NCBI GenBank assembly: GCA_963920635.1
Contig: OY987299.1
Coordinates: 117,429,373-117,493,372 of the forward strand
Reading direction: 5' to 3'
DNA from: Pseudeuparius sepicola
Lineage: Eukaryota; Arthropoda; Insecta; Coleoptera; Anthribidae
DNA length: 64,000 nucleotides
The notes beneath the pieces were generated by a model. The model saw only the letters and a list, made by a program, of their open reading frames with translations, was not told the DNA's origin and did not search any database. The translations under genes were made by a program, and so were the position numbers. Positions 1 through 12,504 of the stretch are shown piece by piece (within the stretch, counting starts at the first letter, position 1; the number at the start of each line of letters is the position of its first letter).

Positions 1-839
1 ATACAAATAAGTTCCAGTTTTCGTGGGCTCGACAGCTAAAATTACTAGATAACACACAGTAACAACAGTTTATTTTTCAAAAGATGCATCTAGTCAAAGA
101 AAATAATACTACGCATATTATATTCTTTGATGTACTTAGTAGAATTTCTTATCCCGCGAGAGGAGTCAATATAAGCTTCTCAGTCTCAGTTGTTCAATGA
201 AGTAAATTGGAACTTAACTCTATTTTAGAATTTACTATATCGAGTTTTATTGACGGGGAACTATAGAGTTTTTGCATCAGCTCAATATAGATTGAAATGT
301 GTACAGCTAGTCCAATAAAAGTTGAGCTCTACTCATAGGGGTCGCAAAAAAATCCAAACAGGATGATTTTTCAGGGTTGCTTGCGGACTGCCTCCTGAGT
401 GTCCAACCAAAAGATCACACTCGAACTCCTGGTACGAATCATGCTATAGAGGGGTTTCTTAAACAATAGGGGTTGTTTTCTAAACATTTTTTAAGAGCAA
501 AATGAACCTAACAAAAGTAACATTTTTTTACAAAAAAATTACATTAGTAAAAGTTTTATGGGACGAACTTCAGGTCAACTTTTTCTTATAAATTGTTTTT
601 GTGTCTCTAATACTTAAAGTTTTACAGGGCATTATATGACAAAAATTAAGCCTTGTTTTCACAGCTGACGGCAGCTGCTGCCCTCTTTAGTATTTACTAT
701 ACAGTCCAAAAATCACAGCTGTGTCCCCGGTTTTCTTAGACAAACTTTGACATTTACTTATTTATGCAAATATGCAACTAGTGAGCAAAGCAAATGACAA
801 ATAAATCAATAACAAATATCATTCGGGTGCGCTTAAGGT
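1..839. other. intergenic, nothing recognised
   Basis: AT-rich sequence without an ORF, splice pattern or repeat structure that I can support. Confidence 0.5.
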
Positions 840-845
840 GCTTTG

Positions 846-1194
846 TACGAAAGCGTAGAGCGGCCACATGCGATTTTTTTTATCCTTGACACTTTTTTCT
901 GTCAATTATACATCGTTGACACTTTTTCTGTCAATTATACACAATTGACACTTTTTTCTGTCAATTAGATATACATAATTGACACTTTCTTCTGTCAATT
1001 ATACATCGTCGACAGTTTTTTCTCTAAATTATACATAATTGACACTTGACAACGACAACGACAACGATGTATAATTGACAGGAAAAAGTGTCAATTATGT
1101 ATAATTGACAGAAAAAAGTGTCAACGATGTATAATTGACAGAAAAAAGTGTCAAGGATAAAATAAATCTCGTGTGGCCGCCCTAAGCTTTCGTA
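846..1194. mobile_element. foldback element FB-1 (6-bp TSD)
   Basis: A 349-bp inverted repeat. The left end reads TACGAAAGCGTAGAGCGGCC and the right end is its imperfect complement (GGCCGCCCTAAGCTTTCGTA). It is flanked on both sides by the direct repeat GCTTTG (840-845 and 1195-1200), a 6-bp target duplication. The arms consist of roughly 30-bp tandem units built around TGACACTTTTTTCTGTCAAT, each itself nearly palindromic, and the arms meet at a short GACAAC run near 1047-1064. No coding capacity. The ends match those of the much larger element at 22182-26643, so the two belong to one family. The superfamily is unknown to me. Confidence 0.85.
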
Positions 1195-1252
1195 GCTTTG
1201 CATACCAATTGCATACAATATTTTTTCTACAACTGTTATGTAAGTACATATA

Positions 1253-2792
1253 CAGGGTGACCGTATTTCGGGTCTATGCATGGGGATCTTGGTTATCTTA
1301 AGAGATACGAGGTCGGTTAAATTGGGGCAAAGTTGCGGAATTTGATGCCGAGTAACATGGTGAAAAGAAATTTTGTCTGTCCCTTTTCGCTTTGAAAATA
1401 ATGCGAAAAAACTGAAAATTGTCGTTTTCGTTTTTATTTTTTTAAACGAAAACGAATAGCGCTGTACATTTCTAAGTTAAACATTATTAAAGCACTTTTT
1501 TACAAGGAATCTAAATATGGCCTCGCATTTTTTTTTCTCGCCTCCCTGGACAAAGCTATGACGATCAACTTTTATTTTTCTTATGAGCGCCATATTGGAT
1601 TTTTGCATTTTTGAAAAGAGGATTTTTTCTGGTTAAAATGATATGTCACACATTATGCTTTACTTTGTTTTTTTTTGCCGTAATATCAAATTAATCGTTT
1701 TTGCATAGTGCCTTGGAAACGTAACCCCCATAATGTTTGACTTTTTTGCATAGAGTGCCTTGTAAACATAAACCCCATAATGTTTGACATTTTTTCATAG
1801 AATGCCTTGGAAAGATAAGCCCCATATAACGTTTGATCGTTTAGTATAATTTTAAGTGTTACTGATACTTTATTTTACTGAAAAATGTCATTTTCACATG
1901 AAGAAAAGCGTGACATGATTCAAATTTATTATTACTCAAATATAAATGACGTCGAATGGATATTGAACGAGCCATAAACAATTTAAGGAAGTGTGTTGCA
2001 TTGTACCTTGAGGAACAAGGAGGACAAATTGAACATTTATTGTAAAATAGGATTGTCTACTCGTCTAGGTTTTTGTTGTTCTTGTGTTTCCAGTTTGACT
2101 CTTTTAGTGTTAATGTGATATAATGGCAAATGACGAATAAATAACAAGGTCTCAGATCATACTCTCGTGGTATGTTTATGATTTATTTAATCAATAAATT
2201 TAACATTAAACTGAACTTTTACCGAACCATATTAAACAATATTCCAAAGCACACTTCGCACCAATAGGTAACTAGGTATGTTTCCAAGGCACTCTATGCA
2301 AAAACGTCGAACATTATGGGGCTTTTGTTTCCAAGGCACTCTATGCTAAAACGACAAACATTATGGTGCTTACGTGTCAAAGGCACTCTATGCAAAAACG
2401 ACTAATTTGATATTACGGCAAGAAAAACAAAGTAAATCATAATGTGTGACATATCATTTTAACCAGAAAAAATCCTATTTTCAAAAATGCAAAAATTCCA
2501 GGGAGGCGAGAAAAAAATGCGAGGCCATATTTAGATTAATTGTAAAAAAGTGCCTTAATAATGTTCAACTTAGAAATGCCCAGCGCCATTCGTTTTCGTT
2601 TAAAAAAATACAAACGAAAACGACAATTTTCCGTTTTTTCGCATTATTTTCAAAACGAAAAGGGCCAGCCAAAATTTATTTTTACCATGTTACTCGGCAT
2701 CAAATTCCGCAACTTTGCCCCAATTTAACCGACCTCGTATCTCTTAAGATAACCAAGATCACCATGCATAGACTCGAAATATGGTCACCCTG
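1253..2792. mobile_element. TA-flanked foldback, CAGGGTG ends
   Basis: A long imperfect palindrome of about 1.5 kb that begins CAGGGTGACC and ends GGTCACCCTG, with TA on each side. The arms match over hundreds of bases (for example 1262-1350 against 2695-2785). Near the centre of each arm lies a roughly 60-bp repeat containing GCATAGAGTGCCTTGGAAA (three copies at about 1695-1840, inverted copies at about 2280-2410). It carries no protein; the ORF-like stretch at 2446-2829 is arm sequence. TA flanks suggest Tc1/mariner-type mobilisation, but this is inference. Confidence 0.75.
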
Positions 2793-3563
2793 TATAAAAA
2801 AGCGAACTACTAATACCAATAATTATTAATTACCCTCGCGGCTGGCTGACAGATTGTATGACTTCTCAATGAAAAGCCATTTTCGCATCTTCACCAAGTT
2901 TGAAATTGCCGAAACATTTTGGACAGGATAATTAATTGTTCATAGTCGCTTCATATTCGTACTGCAGATGACCGAAAACTATATATATACAGCTACGGAG
3001 AACCTATGCTAAAAGTGTCAAGTGGCAAAAGTCTTCAGATGAGCGGAAGTTTTGAGAAACTATAATTAGAAACTCCATATACCCCAGCTAATAACTAAGG
3101 AGGTATTAAGACTACTCGTTACAATTTCTGAAGCCGTATTTTGTGGTAGATGTGTTCCGTCGGTTAGCTCCTTTGAAATTTAGAGCCGAGACGTTTACAC
3201 ACACGATTCGGGTAATTCGAGTCGTTAAGATGCTTCAGGAACTGAAAGTGCTTATAAACACGACCCTAAAATCCAAATTTAACAATATAATGGCTATGTG
3301 ACTGAAGCCCCTGTGAGCTGGATACGACTTAAAAATATCTGAAAGTAGCTTCGTTTTGTTTGTGTATATCGCGCCATGAAGTACCTAGGTACCGGGCAAT
3401 GTCCCACCAGCCATTTTGGCAGTCACCTTTTTATTTTGTTTTAGAGCTATAATACAGTGTGTTCATTTAAAAATTAGTCGTCCTTAATATTATGTCGGTA
3501 ACGAAAATATATTTTTCTTGAAATCGGCATTAAAATGTCCCCAAATCGTCATTAAAAGCACAG

Positions 3564-3600
3564 AAATCGTACAATAATGTAGCCCATTATTGTACGATTT
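3564..3600. repeat. 16-bp perfect hairpin
   Basis: AAATCGTACAATAATG at 3564-3579 and its exact complement at 3585-3600 around a 5-nt loop. No T-run context to call it a terminator; probably a small transposon relic. Confidence 0.6.
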
Positions 3601-3995
3601 TTTCAATAAGTAGGCCTTGGCGAGATGTAAACATCAAACGTCAGACGCGGAGAAATCGCCCGTCAAAAGTAACCAAATATTCAAAACCCGGCCGATAAAG
3701 GCTCATTTAACTTTTCGTACCCATTGCGAAATTGTTTCCTATAGAAGCGCAATCCTTCAGTATACATATTTTAGTAAATTTCAATATCAATAGATTTGTT
3801 GTGTAGGCTACACAAGAAGCAGCAGTTTGTTTTTTCTGTAAGAAGGTGCCGTGTCTCATCCTACTTGTCTTAGGTAGAGCGATCGTCAAAGTCAAGCAAC
3901 GCCGCGCGTAGTCGGTTCATGGACGGGTGATCCCTTAATATTATTTTCTTGCCTAATAAAACATTTTTTTTTCCGATTTCAAAAATTATATAATA

Positions 3996-4113
3996 TGTAC
4001 CTCGGCACTGAAGTTCTTTTTATGACTCATGTGGTTTATTTGCCTCGGCCAGAGGCCTCAGCAACTAAACTCCACATGAGTCATAAAAAGTTGAACTTCA
4101 GTGCCTTGGTACA
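3996..4113. repeat. 118-bp inverted repeat
   Basis: Arms of about 40 bp (TGTACCTCGGCACTGAAGTT on the left, near-exact complement ending at 4113) enclose a 35-bp loop that is itself rich in GGCCTC/GAGGCC. MITE-like; no target duplication recognised. Confidence 0.6.
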
Positions 4114-7100
4114 TAAATAACTAATATTAAAAATAATGGAGACTTTTATTGGAAGGAGTTTAGTCATTATGTCATACTTGTCATACCTTATTTTCAAGGT
4201 AATTATTTTTCAACCGATTTCAAAAAAAATTAAACGGTTCTGCATTCCTATACCTATAATCTGTTTATTTTAACAAATGCAGATTCCGTGAAATCAAATC
4301 GAATTTAAGCGAATTTAAGACATCTTAGGTCGAACTCTGCCGGAAAAATCTATTTATAGTTGAATTTTCTGGTACTCCTAGTTCCCCACTGAATTGTGGT
4401 TCTGGTACAGAATAAATAGTTGTGAAGCTATTTATTCTGTGGTTCTGGTTAGGCGTAGGTACCCAAACGAAGAAAGAGCAGGGCTGTGAAAAATGTCATT
4501 GCTTTTGATTTATGGGCAAAATACCTTAGAAATTTGACGATTGCACGAACTTCCTACTGTCGTAGCGGTTTCTCTTTTTATATAAACAAAAACCCACGCC
4601 TCTGTTTTTGAAAACGGGCACACAAACCTACGTTTCAGCTCAGTTTACGAAAAATCTGTGGGTCTACATTTTAACCATTTATCTCGAATTACACACGGTT
4701 TTCCTTTTACATTAATCGTTAATGTCCCATTTTCTAATCGCTTCCTATTAGTGGCATTATGCGACGCCTTTGGGGATTAAATTACGGATTACCCAATTAT
4801 AATAATAGTCCCACACATCGGCTAGAAATGGGATAAAACCAAAAGAGGTGCCATTAATGTAATCATTATTTTCTAAGTGACAAGTGATATTTTACATTTA
4901 TATGATGAGATTTTCCTGCATTTACACAAGACTGTAAAGATCAAAAGGTATGCGTTTCGTCTTGATTTTACGTAATATTTTGGCTACTAAAAGTCCCGAA
5001 AAACCTTCACAAAAACGAAGATTTATCCTAGCCATCCTCAAAGCTTCAACAAATCATGGTTCGCAAACAATCTTCTTTGACTTTAAATTAAAGTGGCTTT
5101 GGCTTTGAAGTAAACAACTAATTTTTTGGAAATGAGTAGGCAACAATGCCATCTACCTTTGAGAAAAATTTCGTTCTTGTCGGTTAAAATTTAAAGAAGT
5201 TATAAGGTTGTTTCACTCTTAAGTGACACCCTCTGTAGGTATTTTTGAGAATATCTATTATCATTTTTGTTATACCTACCTAATAATTTTTGCAATTACC
5301 TCGTAGGTAATTACAAAAGACTGAAAACCCTAGAAATTCAAGATTTTTTAAGTTCTTATAACCTGAAAGAATTTTTTATATTCTGCATACGGGCGGCCAA
5401 ACATCTAGGAACGCCACTGACTTTAATAGTCAAGATGCAAGAATAATCAAGAATCCCCCTAAGATTCTCCAAATAAACCCAACCGCCAAATTCCTCATTT
5501 CACTTTCCACTACCGAATTTCAAAGTCAAGATTTCTTCAAAAAGTCATATTATAACGCCCCCACCCCAGGCCATTTTTTTAATGAGTGAGCAAAGACTCC
5601 TCATTCTATACCACAATTGAAGAGAGGTTTATTTCTAGTACTTACTTACGTACAAATAATGTACATTTGCTGCCTGATAAACTAAACTAAACCTAGGTAT
5701 GACTCCCAGGCCAACTTTGACCTGGGTATTTGACTCAAGTTGCTGCCGTAATGGATTTGTGGATTTCCTGTCCTCCAACACAATAGTTGGTATTTGTGTA
5801 CCAAAGCAATGAAGTTCAACTCTTGAAAAGGTTCAGGTTAAAAAGTTAAACGGTCCTTAATTATTGGCCGGGTTTTGAATGTCTGATCTGCACCAACCTA
5901 TTCAAGCGATCGCCACTGGCGCCACACGACGAAACAAATTTACACGGTGGTTTAATGTTAAAACACCATTTTTGCAGAATCTTAAAAAATAAAAACATGC
6001 AGATGTGTCTGTTATAACGAATTTAATATCCAAAATAAAATAAAATATTTGTTTGTTATGTTTCCATACATTTTCTTAAGAAAAGCGAGTCTAAAAAGCA
6101 AGCAAGAGTAATTGGTACCTTTTGGTTTGAAATGAAGTCCATGGCAAGTTGTAGTGTAAGTAAGCATAAAATGCATTAGATTTTTTAGTTTCTTCTTTAT
6201 ATGGAGGACTATTGGTTCGCTTTGGAGCTATAAACAAAATTTTCTATTTTCATTCTTGCATACGTTACAAAATACTCTTCCAAAATAATATCTAGAATTT
6301 TCGCTACTTTAGCTGGTTGATCAGATCATCCCATAATTCCAAAATAGTCTTTATTCTTCTGCAATTCACCTAATGATCTGTGTAGTGTGCATACCATTTT
6401 CTTCATGTGCATTGAAATTTCATGTTATCACAAACAAATCTACCTATAAAAGCTGTGTTAATAGGATAAAACTGCCAAATACTGGACGCAAAGACAATTC
6501 GTTACCGTAAAAAGAAGGCAAATCGTAATAAAGCTGGATATTTAAAATTTGGGACATTTTAAACGTCAGTAACTGACATGCCAATAACCACAGAATACCC
6601 CCTATAACCTATAATAAGTCGCCATTTTTTTTGTCGAGTGCCGCCACCCCAGTCTGTAAACAACGATGAAATATCACGTCAACTTAAAGAAAAAAATCGT
6701 ACAACAATAATAGATCACTTCACTTTCTATATCAGTTTAGTAATTAAAAGTTGTGATAATTCTTGTTAGGCAAAACTGTCTGAAAATCGTGTCTCGCTTT
6801 TGAGAGAAGGTGTAAATCCGGCATACTTACCTACATGTATTGTGAGAGGACAATAATTATTCACTTAGACAAGAAATTCAAAAAAAAGTTAATATGTAGG
6901 TATTATGTAAAACGCACTCTCCCAAAAATAGTTGTTAGCTGCGCTTATGATCTACGATCTCTACGATCTTGCATATGCATATTTTTTATCTATACGCTAT
7001 ACGTGTCGCATACCTCGTTCTATACCCAACTAAAAGTTTAATAATTCTTGTGGCCTTAGCTCACGTACGAACTTTTTCACGTTTGCTTATCTGCGGTAAT

Positions 7101-7617
7101 AAACTATCCTCGGAATAATAGGAGCCCATTGAATTCTGGCTTCCTAGCTCTATAGTCTATGTAATTGTGTAACTGTCACCTCACAACACGCTATAAATCA
7201 TGTGTGAGAAATTACCGAATAAATATTTATATTCCAGTATTAGTGCGCTGCAATAAACCTCAAGGCGTTATTATTATACAACAGGAGTTTTTGTTGATGG
7301 GTGACAGCTATTCAGTTTTAGGATTTAGTACTTGACACGCATTCAGAATAGCTCATCCGTTAGTAGGTGATATTTATGTTTGCTCTCCGCTGTTTGTGTA
7401 CAAAATAAATTAATACGTACCTAATTAAGTAATACTTTGTGATGTGCGCGACGAAAAAATGTTCTCGACAGGTTGAAATGTTCCCAGATAATAATTACTG
7501 TGAAACAACATGCGCTAACGGAAACGCTACAGATACATGTGCGAGTGTGAAGTGTGAGAAACATTTGTGTGGAAATGTCAGATAGGATTTTCTACAATAA
7601 AATGAGTAGGTTATTCC

Positions 7618-8350
7618 CTTAGGCAAGGAAAGAGGGAGGACACCGCGCGTGCGTACCTGCCTTGTATAGATTTTGTTACGTCGTTTTGAACGGCGGCCAT
7701 TTTATATGTGGCAGACAAAGCGAGTAAGTTGTGAGTTAATGTCGTGAATTAAAAGTAACAGTGATTAAGGGGAAAATACACTCTTATGATGGCGAATTGT
7801 TCAGCGTTTGGTTGCAAAAGCAGAAGTGAAAAGCAAGAGCCCGGGATTTCGTTTCACAGGTAAATATTTAACGAGCTACCTTTGAAAGATGCCCTAAAAC
7901 TTTATTTTGTCTCAATATAACTTCTTCAAATTCCTTCTACCTTTTAGTATGATAAAGTGCATTGTTTTGTTTGTAAATAGGACCAATATAATTATTTTTT
8001 AACGTCGTTTTTATTGAAAATATTTTAATTGATTATGATAGTTTCATAAAATATAGGCTGGTTTCCATGGGCGTGCGTTATTTATTTTATTTCGAATGAT
8101 TCGAAATCGCCATAAATAAATATATTTCAGCACTTGACCCTAGCTTTACATTTGGGAAATTATCTTCAAATAAATACCAATATTTCAAATTACATGTAAG
8201 TCGAAATTACCCACCTTTTCATTTTTAACATTTTTGTGACATTGTCTAAGAACGCGTTTCATGCTACGCCACTGGCCCGTCGTGCGATGTGGCAGTCGGT
8301 AACACGGCCGCTAGCGCTGTTTAGGCGTCCTCTCTCTTTCCTTGTCTAAG
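7618..8350 (+). mobile_element. P-superfamily non-autonomous element with THAP exon, copy 1
   Basis: A 733-bp element. The left end CTTAGGCAAGGAAAGAGGGA and the complement of the right end (CTTAGACAAGGAAAGAGAGA) form the terminal inverted repeat. The flanks are a perfect 8-bp duplication GTTATTCC (7610-7617 and 8351-8358). P-superfamily transposons make 8-bp duplications and many carry a THAP DNA-binding domain; this copy keeps a first exon coding the start of such a domain (7786-7859). The rest is the first intron with the body of the transposase missing. A sister copy lies at 19711-20432, so the deletion derivative has itself been mobilised, presumably by a full-length element elsewhere. 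Confidence 0.85.
7786..7859 (+). pseudogene. orphan first exon of THAP-domain transposase
   Basis: ATG at 7786 opens 24 codons plus two bases and runs into a GTAAAT donor. The peptide contains NCSAFGCKSR and ends GISFHR, the N-terminal C-x4-C half of the THAP zinc-binding signature, and THAP genes often have an intron at this position. A second ATG follows at 7789. No downstream exon with the remaining Cys and His is present inside the element, so this is a fossil fragment, not a working gene. Confidence 0.75.
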
Positions 8351-8921
8351 GTTATTCCATTGAGCACAGATTCATTAAAGCAAAATAATGTTACTCTTGT
8401 AAAATTTTCTTTATTACGAGTATTTTAGAATTTAGTTTACGACATATTCCAACTTATATTTGTCTATTTTTTGGAATTTCTCTATCAATAATTTGGGGCT
8501 TGGGGGGTTTTGTCCAGCTTCTTAGTACGTACGTATACGCCTATAAGTTAAAAAAAACTGGGAATGTTTATAGGTTACGCAAATTCCAACAGTAGGTTTG
8601 TAAGCACAAGTCCTGTAGCTCAAAGTGCATAAATATATAACATAATCCAAAATCGCCGTGCATAGAGCTACAAACATCAATTATTTTTTTTATAAATACA
8701 TGGTGTTCAGATTTGTTCCGGAACCTGTAAAATTGTGATGCGCTGCCGCATCTTAATTGAAACGTCCCAAAAATGTTCCACTAATAAAGAAAACGGAAAA
8801 CGAACACCATCCTACCGTTTTAAAATAATACTATTCTTCACAGATCACAGAATATTATATTAAAACGGTACGATATTCTTTTAAAACGGTACGATGGTGT
8901 TTTTTTTTTCATTTTCTTTAC

Positions 8922-9592
8922 TTGGAAATTTGGAAAAAAACTAATATTTCACACCAGTAGAGTGCCCTTTTTGTAGGTTTTGCGACAAAATGTTAAAGGA
9001 AACTTGGTGAGAATGAAAAATTGAGCAGGTGTGTCAAATTTCAAAAGCCTAGTACTACTTTGATTTTTTAGAAAAGTGCCCTTTCTGTAGCTTTAACGTC
9101 AAAATAAGTATAGGTTAGTAGGCCTCCTTGGGACCATTGTGCCCCCACGGCCGGTATCACAGGGCATCCAGCATGCCGGCCTTCTTAATGAAGGCCCGCA
9201 GCTCCCCCATCCTGACACCATACACGTCCTCATCGCACAGCCTAGCCATGCCGAAGGACTCGAATCTGACCCTGTCAAGCGAAGTCTCAAAAGTCTAGGT
9301 CAATTTAGATTTTTGCCTTTTTCCCCTTTCTTTATAAAATCACCCTTTCGATAGCTTTCATATAAAAATGTTAAGGAAACTTTTTTACATTCTAATTTTT
9401 TTAGCAGAAAAATCCAAAATCAATTTCCTAAAGGAAAGGGAAACGTAAAAGTAGCTCTAGGCTTTGGTAATTTCGCAAACCTACTCAGTTTTTCATTTCG
9501 AACAAGTTTCCTTAAGAAGATTTTGCCATAAAACCTACAAAAATTGCACTTTGCTGGTATGAAAAATTAGTGTTTTCGAAATTTCCAAGGCA
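8922..9592. repeat. foldback repeat with GC-rich centre
   Basis: The left arm (about 8922-9070) and right arm (about 9440-9592) are imperfect complements; shared blocks include GGAAATTTGGAAAAAAACTA and the region around AACTTGGTGAGAATGAAAAA. Between the arms sits a GC-rich segment (9121-9290) of very different composition from its surroundings. Confidence 0.55.
9133..9286 (-). pseudogene. GC-rich coding-like fragment, unidentified
   Basis: On the - strand an open frame of about 45 codons ends in TGA and reads FESFGMARLCDEDVYGVRMG followed by ELRAFIKKAGMLDAL. The G/C-ending codons, GC content and acidic/basic pattern look like genuine coding sequence, unlike the AT-rich surroundings; an in-frame TAG lies just upstream. 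I do not recognise the family. It may be the C-terminal end of a transposon protein or a captured gene fragment. Confidence 0.35.
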
Positions 9593-10662
9593 TACCTACG
9601 TGATTTTTCGAAACTAAAATTATGTCGCAAATTAGTTTCAAACCAAGCAAGGCTGAACCCTAGAAGCTCAAATTTTAACTTTTATTTTACTTTTATTTTT
9701 TTAAGAGTCGTCGCACCTATCCATGTTATAGGTATTATAATGTCCATATAGTATTAAGTGTAGGTATTTTCTAGGATAAGTAGATCTCCTTTATCTGTGA
9801 TTTAAATAGCTACTGTTTAAACCTTAAACATAATATGGTTGTTATTCAAAATTTTAAATAAATAGCCAACGACGAAATAACGCAAGAAAGTTTTTGCGAT
9901 AAGATTATAAAATAGATATTTGTATTTTGTAGATTTTTCTAGCTCCCGATAAGATCGATAAAGTTCAAATTTTGAACCCAATTATTATACCACGTGCATT
10001 TTCGTCGATTCCTCTTCAATTTATAGTTTGTTTACATTTATTTTATGATAAAGACGTTGGCGATTTTATTGCACACTTTTTAGGTCATTCGTGACGTCCT
10101 TCGCAAATTTTATAGGTGCTAAGGTGCATGCCCCGAATCGAGTGTCAATAAACCTTTTAAAAGTTTTTTATGTTTCTGGAGCTAAAACAAACAATTTTTC
10201 AATGTTCCATTAGTCACTGTTGTTCTTTGGTTGTAGGTTGACACTATTTTTGGATGGCGTCCACGAATTGCTTTTCCCGGTTCATTATTCGATCTGATCC
10301 ATTTGCCTTTAAATTTATTGTGCACATGAGGCTGTCCGTGGTATAGCTTTTAGATCAGTTTTGCTATTTTGCCAATATTAAATATCTGTTACATTTGGCT
10401 AACTTTATAGATGTGAATGATAAAAAAGGATGATTTATAAAAATAATTATTAATGAACTTGTTGAACATTGACGTTTGGAGATCCCAGGCCTTCTTTGTT
10501 AGAAAGTAATTGAACAACACATTCATCTTTCAGAAATCAAGTAGGCATTGACGGGAAGTAGAGTACCTTTGTCTAGTAAAATTTTTGTTTTTTAGAAGTT
10601 AACCCTTAGTTAGTTAATCCCTAGTCTAACTTTGTTTGACAACTTTACAAAAATTCAGTATA

Positions 10663-11999
10663 CAGGGTGGTCTAAAGTTTATCAGCAATTCTTTAAAAAC
10701 TGCTAGAAAATTTCAAAGATGGATTTTTTTTCATATAAACATGTACCTATTGAAACCCTAGCGGTTTTCGATAGTTAAATTTTTTTTTCAAGTTTTCTTT
10801 TATTTTTCCTAAAGGAAGACAGCTAAGGCAAACATATTTAGTATAGCTTAGACACTCATTAAATACTAGAAACTAGTATAAACCAAAAATAATTCAGCTC
10901 ATCTACTTCCACCAGTGCCGGAGAGCCGAGGGTCAACCATCATATTTTTTAATAAAAAAATGGTACGCCACCGGAAAAGTATTTTTTTGCCTTCACTAAG
11001 TTTTCCAATCACCTACAAATCGCCTATTTTCAACAATGTATTTGCATTGTATTTTGTCTTTTGTCTCCCGGAAGCGCATGGCGAGCCAGAGAACTGTCAA
11101 ACATGACAGCCGTGAGAAGTCTTTATTAATACGTCAGTCAACGAAAAAAGTGTAAACAACTGACTGATCGTCAGTCCAGCTCGACAGTGCTTTGAAATAG
11201 GCCAAAAATGCCGGGATGTGCAGTCAGCGTATGTGCAGTCAGCGTATCAAATTAAATGTGTTTTTATCAACAGAATATTCATTCATTTATCTAGTAATAA
11301 ATTCTAAATATTTTTAACAACATTTATTTAAAAGAAATAAGCAAAAACCCATAAAAAAGTATCTATTGCTGTGTAAAACAAATGGAGCAATTTAAATTCT
11401 GATTCGCAACTGACGTCACAAGATGTGCAATGACATACCGTGGGTAAGTGTATCGTGCCTAAAGCCCACTTTACTGGTGGGATTTTTTTTTTAATTCCCA
11501 GGACCCATGATTTTTTTAATCTAGAAACCTTTAGGATCAAATGTTATTAAGGAAAGTGGTTCCGAATTAAAAACTCAGTAGGTGTGCAAAATTTCGAGAG
11601 CCTAGACTTACTTTGATTTTCTTCTGCTAAAAAAAATTAAAACGCACCAAAGTTAATTTTTCAAAAACGGCAAAAAGATTACTTTTCCAGTGGAGTACTA
11701 TTTTTTATTAAAAAAATATGATAGTTGACCCTCCCGTCTCTCCGACATTGGTGGAAGTAGAGGGGCTGAATTATTTTTAATTTATAGTATTTAATGAGTG
11801 TCGAAACTATACCAAATATGTTTGCCTTAACTGTCTTCCTTTAGGAAAAATAAAAGAAAATTTGAAAAAAAAAAAGAATTTTGACGCTTTATATATCGAA
11901 AAGTGTTAGGATTTCAATACATGTTTATAGGAAAAAAACTCCTTTTTTGAAATTTTCTAGCAGTTTTTAATGTACTGCTGTTTAGTTTGGACCACCCTG
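10663..11999. mobile_element. TA-flanked foldback, CAGGGTGGTC ends
   Basis: Begins CAGGGTGGTC and ends GACCACCCTG (one mismatch), with TA on both sides. The arms are complementary over most of the length (for example 10910-10970 against 11700-11755). The loop holds a segment with GCCGTGAGAAGTCTTTATTA at about 11109, a motif also seen at 36999 and 62260. No coding capacity. Confidence 0.7.
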
Positions 12000-12001
12000 T
12001 A

Positions 12002-12500
12002 TAAATGAAAACAGAATTTTCTAAACAACAACAAATTTTCGGGAATACCACTTTTGCGTCTTCAATAATTATTAAAACCGGTTACTTTTAATTTTTTCAT
12101 CTCGTTCAATGTCCAAATATTAGATAAACGGATATAAGTAGTTATCACTGCATATGATGACCATATCAATTTTCTTATCTAAGTCTACCGAATATGTGGG
12201 TCATGATATATGTTTATCAACCAACCGAATCGGATTTTTTGACAACAGGCATACATTTCACTATTTTTTATTTATGGCTATTATGGTTATAATGAGCTCA
12301 AAACTCGTACTATTTTTTATAATATATTATATTATTATTTTCTTGCCACTAACTGTTACATTTTTACAAGCTTTTATTTAACTTGCAATGTTATGTATGT
12401 ATGTTTAGGTCAAATCTTGCAAGCTGAATTAGAAGCACTTCCTGACATCCGATTGTGCTGAAATTTTGCATACACCTTTAGTTCCGGTGACAATACAATA
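12002..12500. other. intergenic, nothing recognised
   Basis: AT-rich, no supported feature. Confidence 0.4.
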
Positions 12501-12504
12501 TACA

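Larger units (their letters stand above)
2795..7609. other. intergenic, 4.8 kb without a gene
   Basis: AT-rich. Only two small hairpins stand out (listed separately). No conserved ORF or exon pattern was seen. The missing 5' exon of the + strand protease could lie anywhere left of 18.1 kb, but I could not identify it. Confidence 0.4.
8359..10660. other. intergenic, foldback debris
   Basis: Contains a foldback at about 8922-9592 and a small palindrome around 8815-8900 built on AAAACGGTACGATGGTGTT. The remainder is AT-rich without a gene. Confidence 0.5.
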
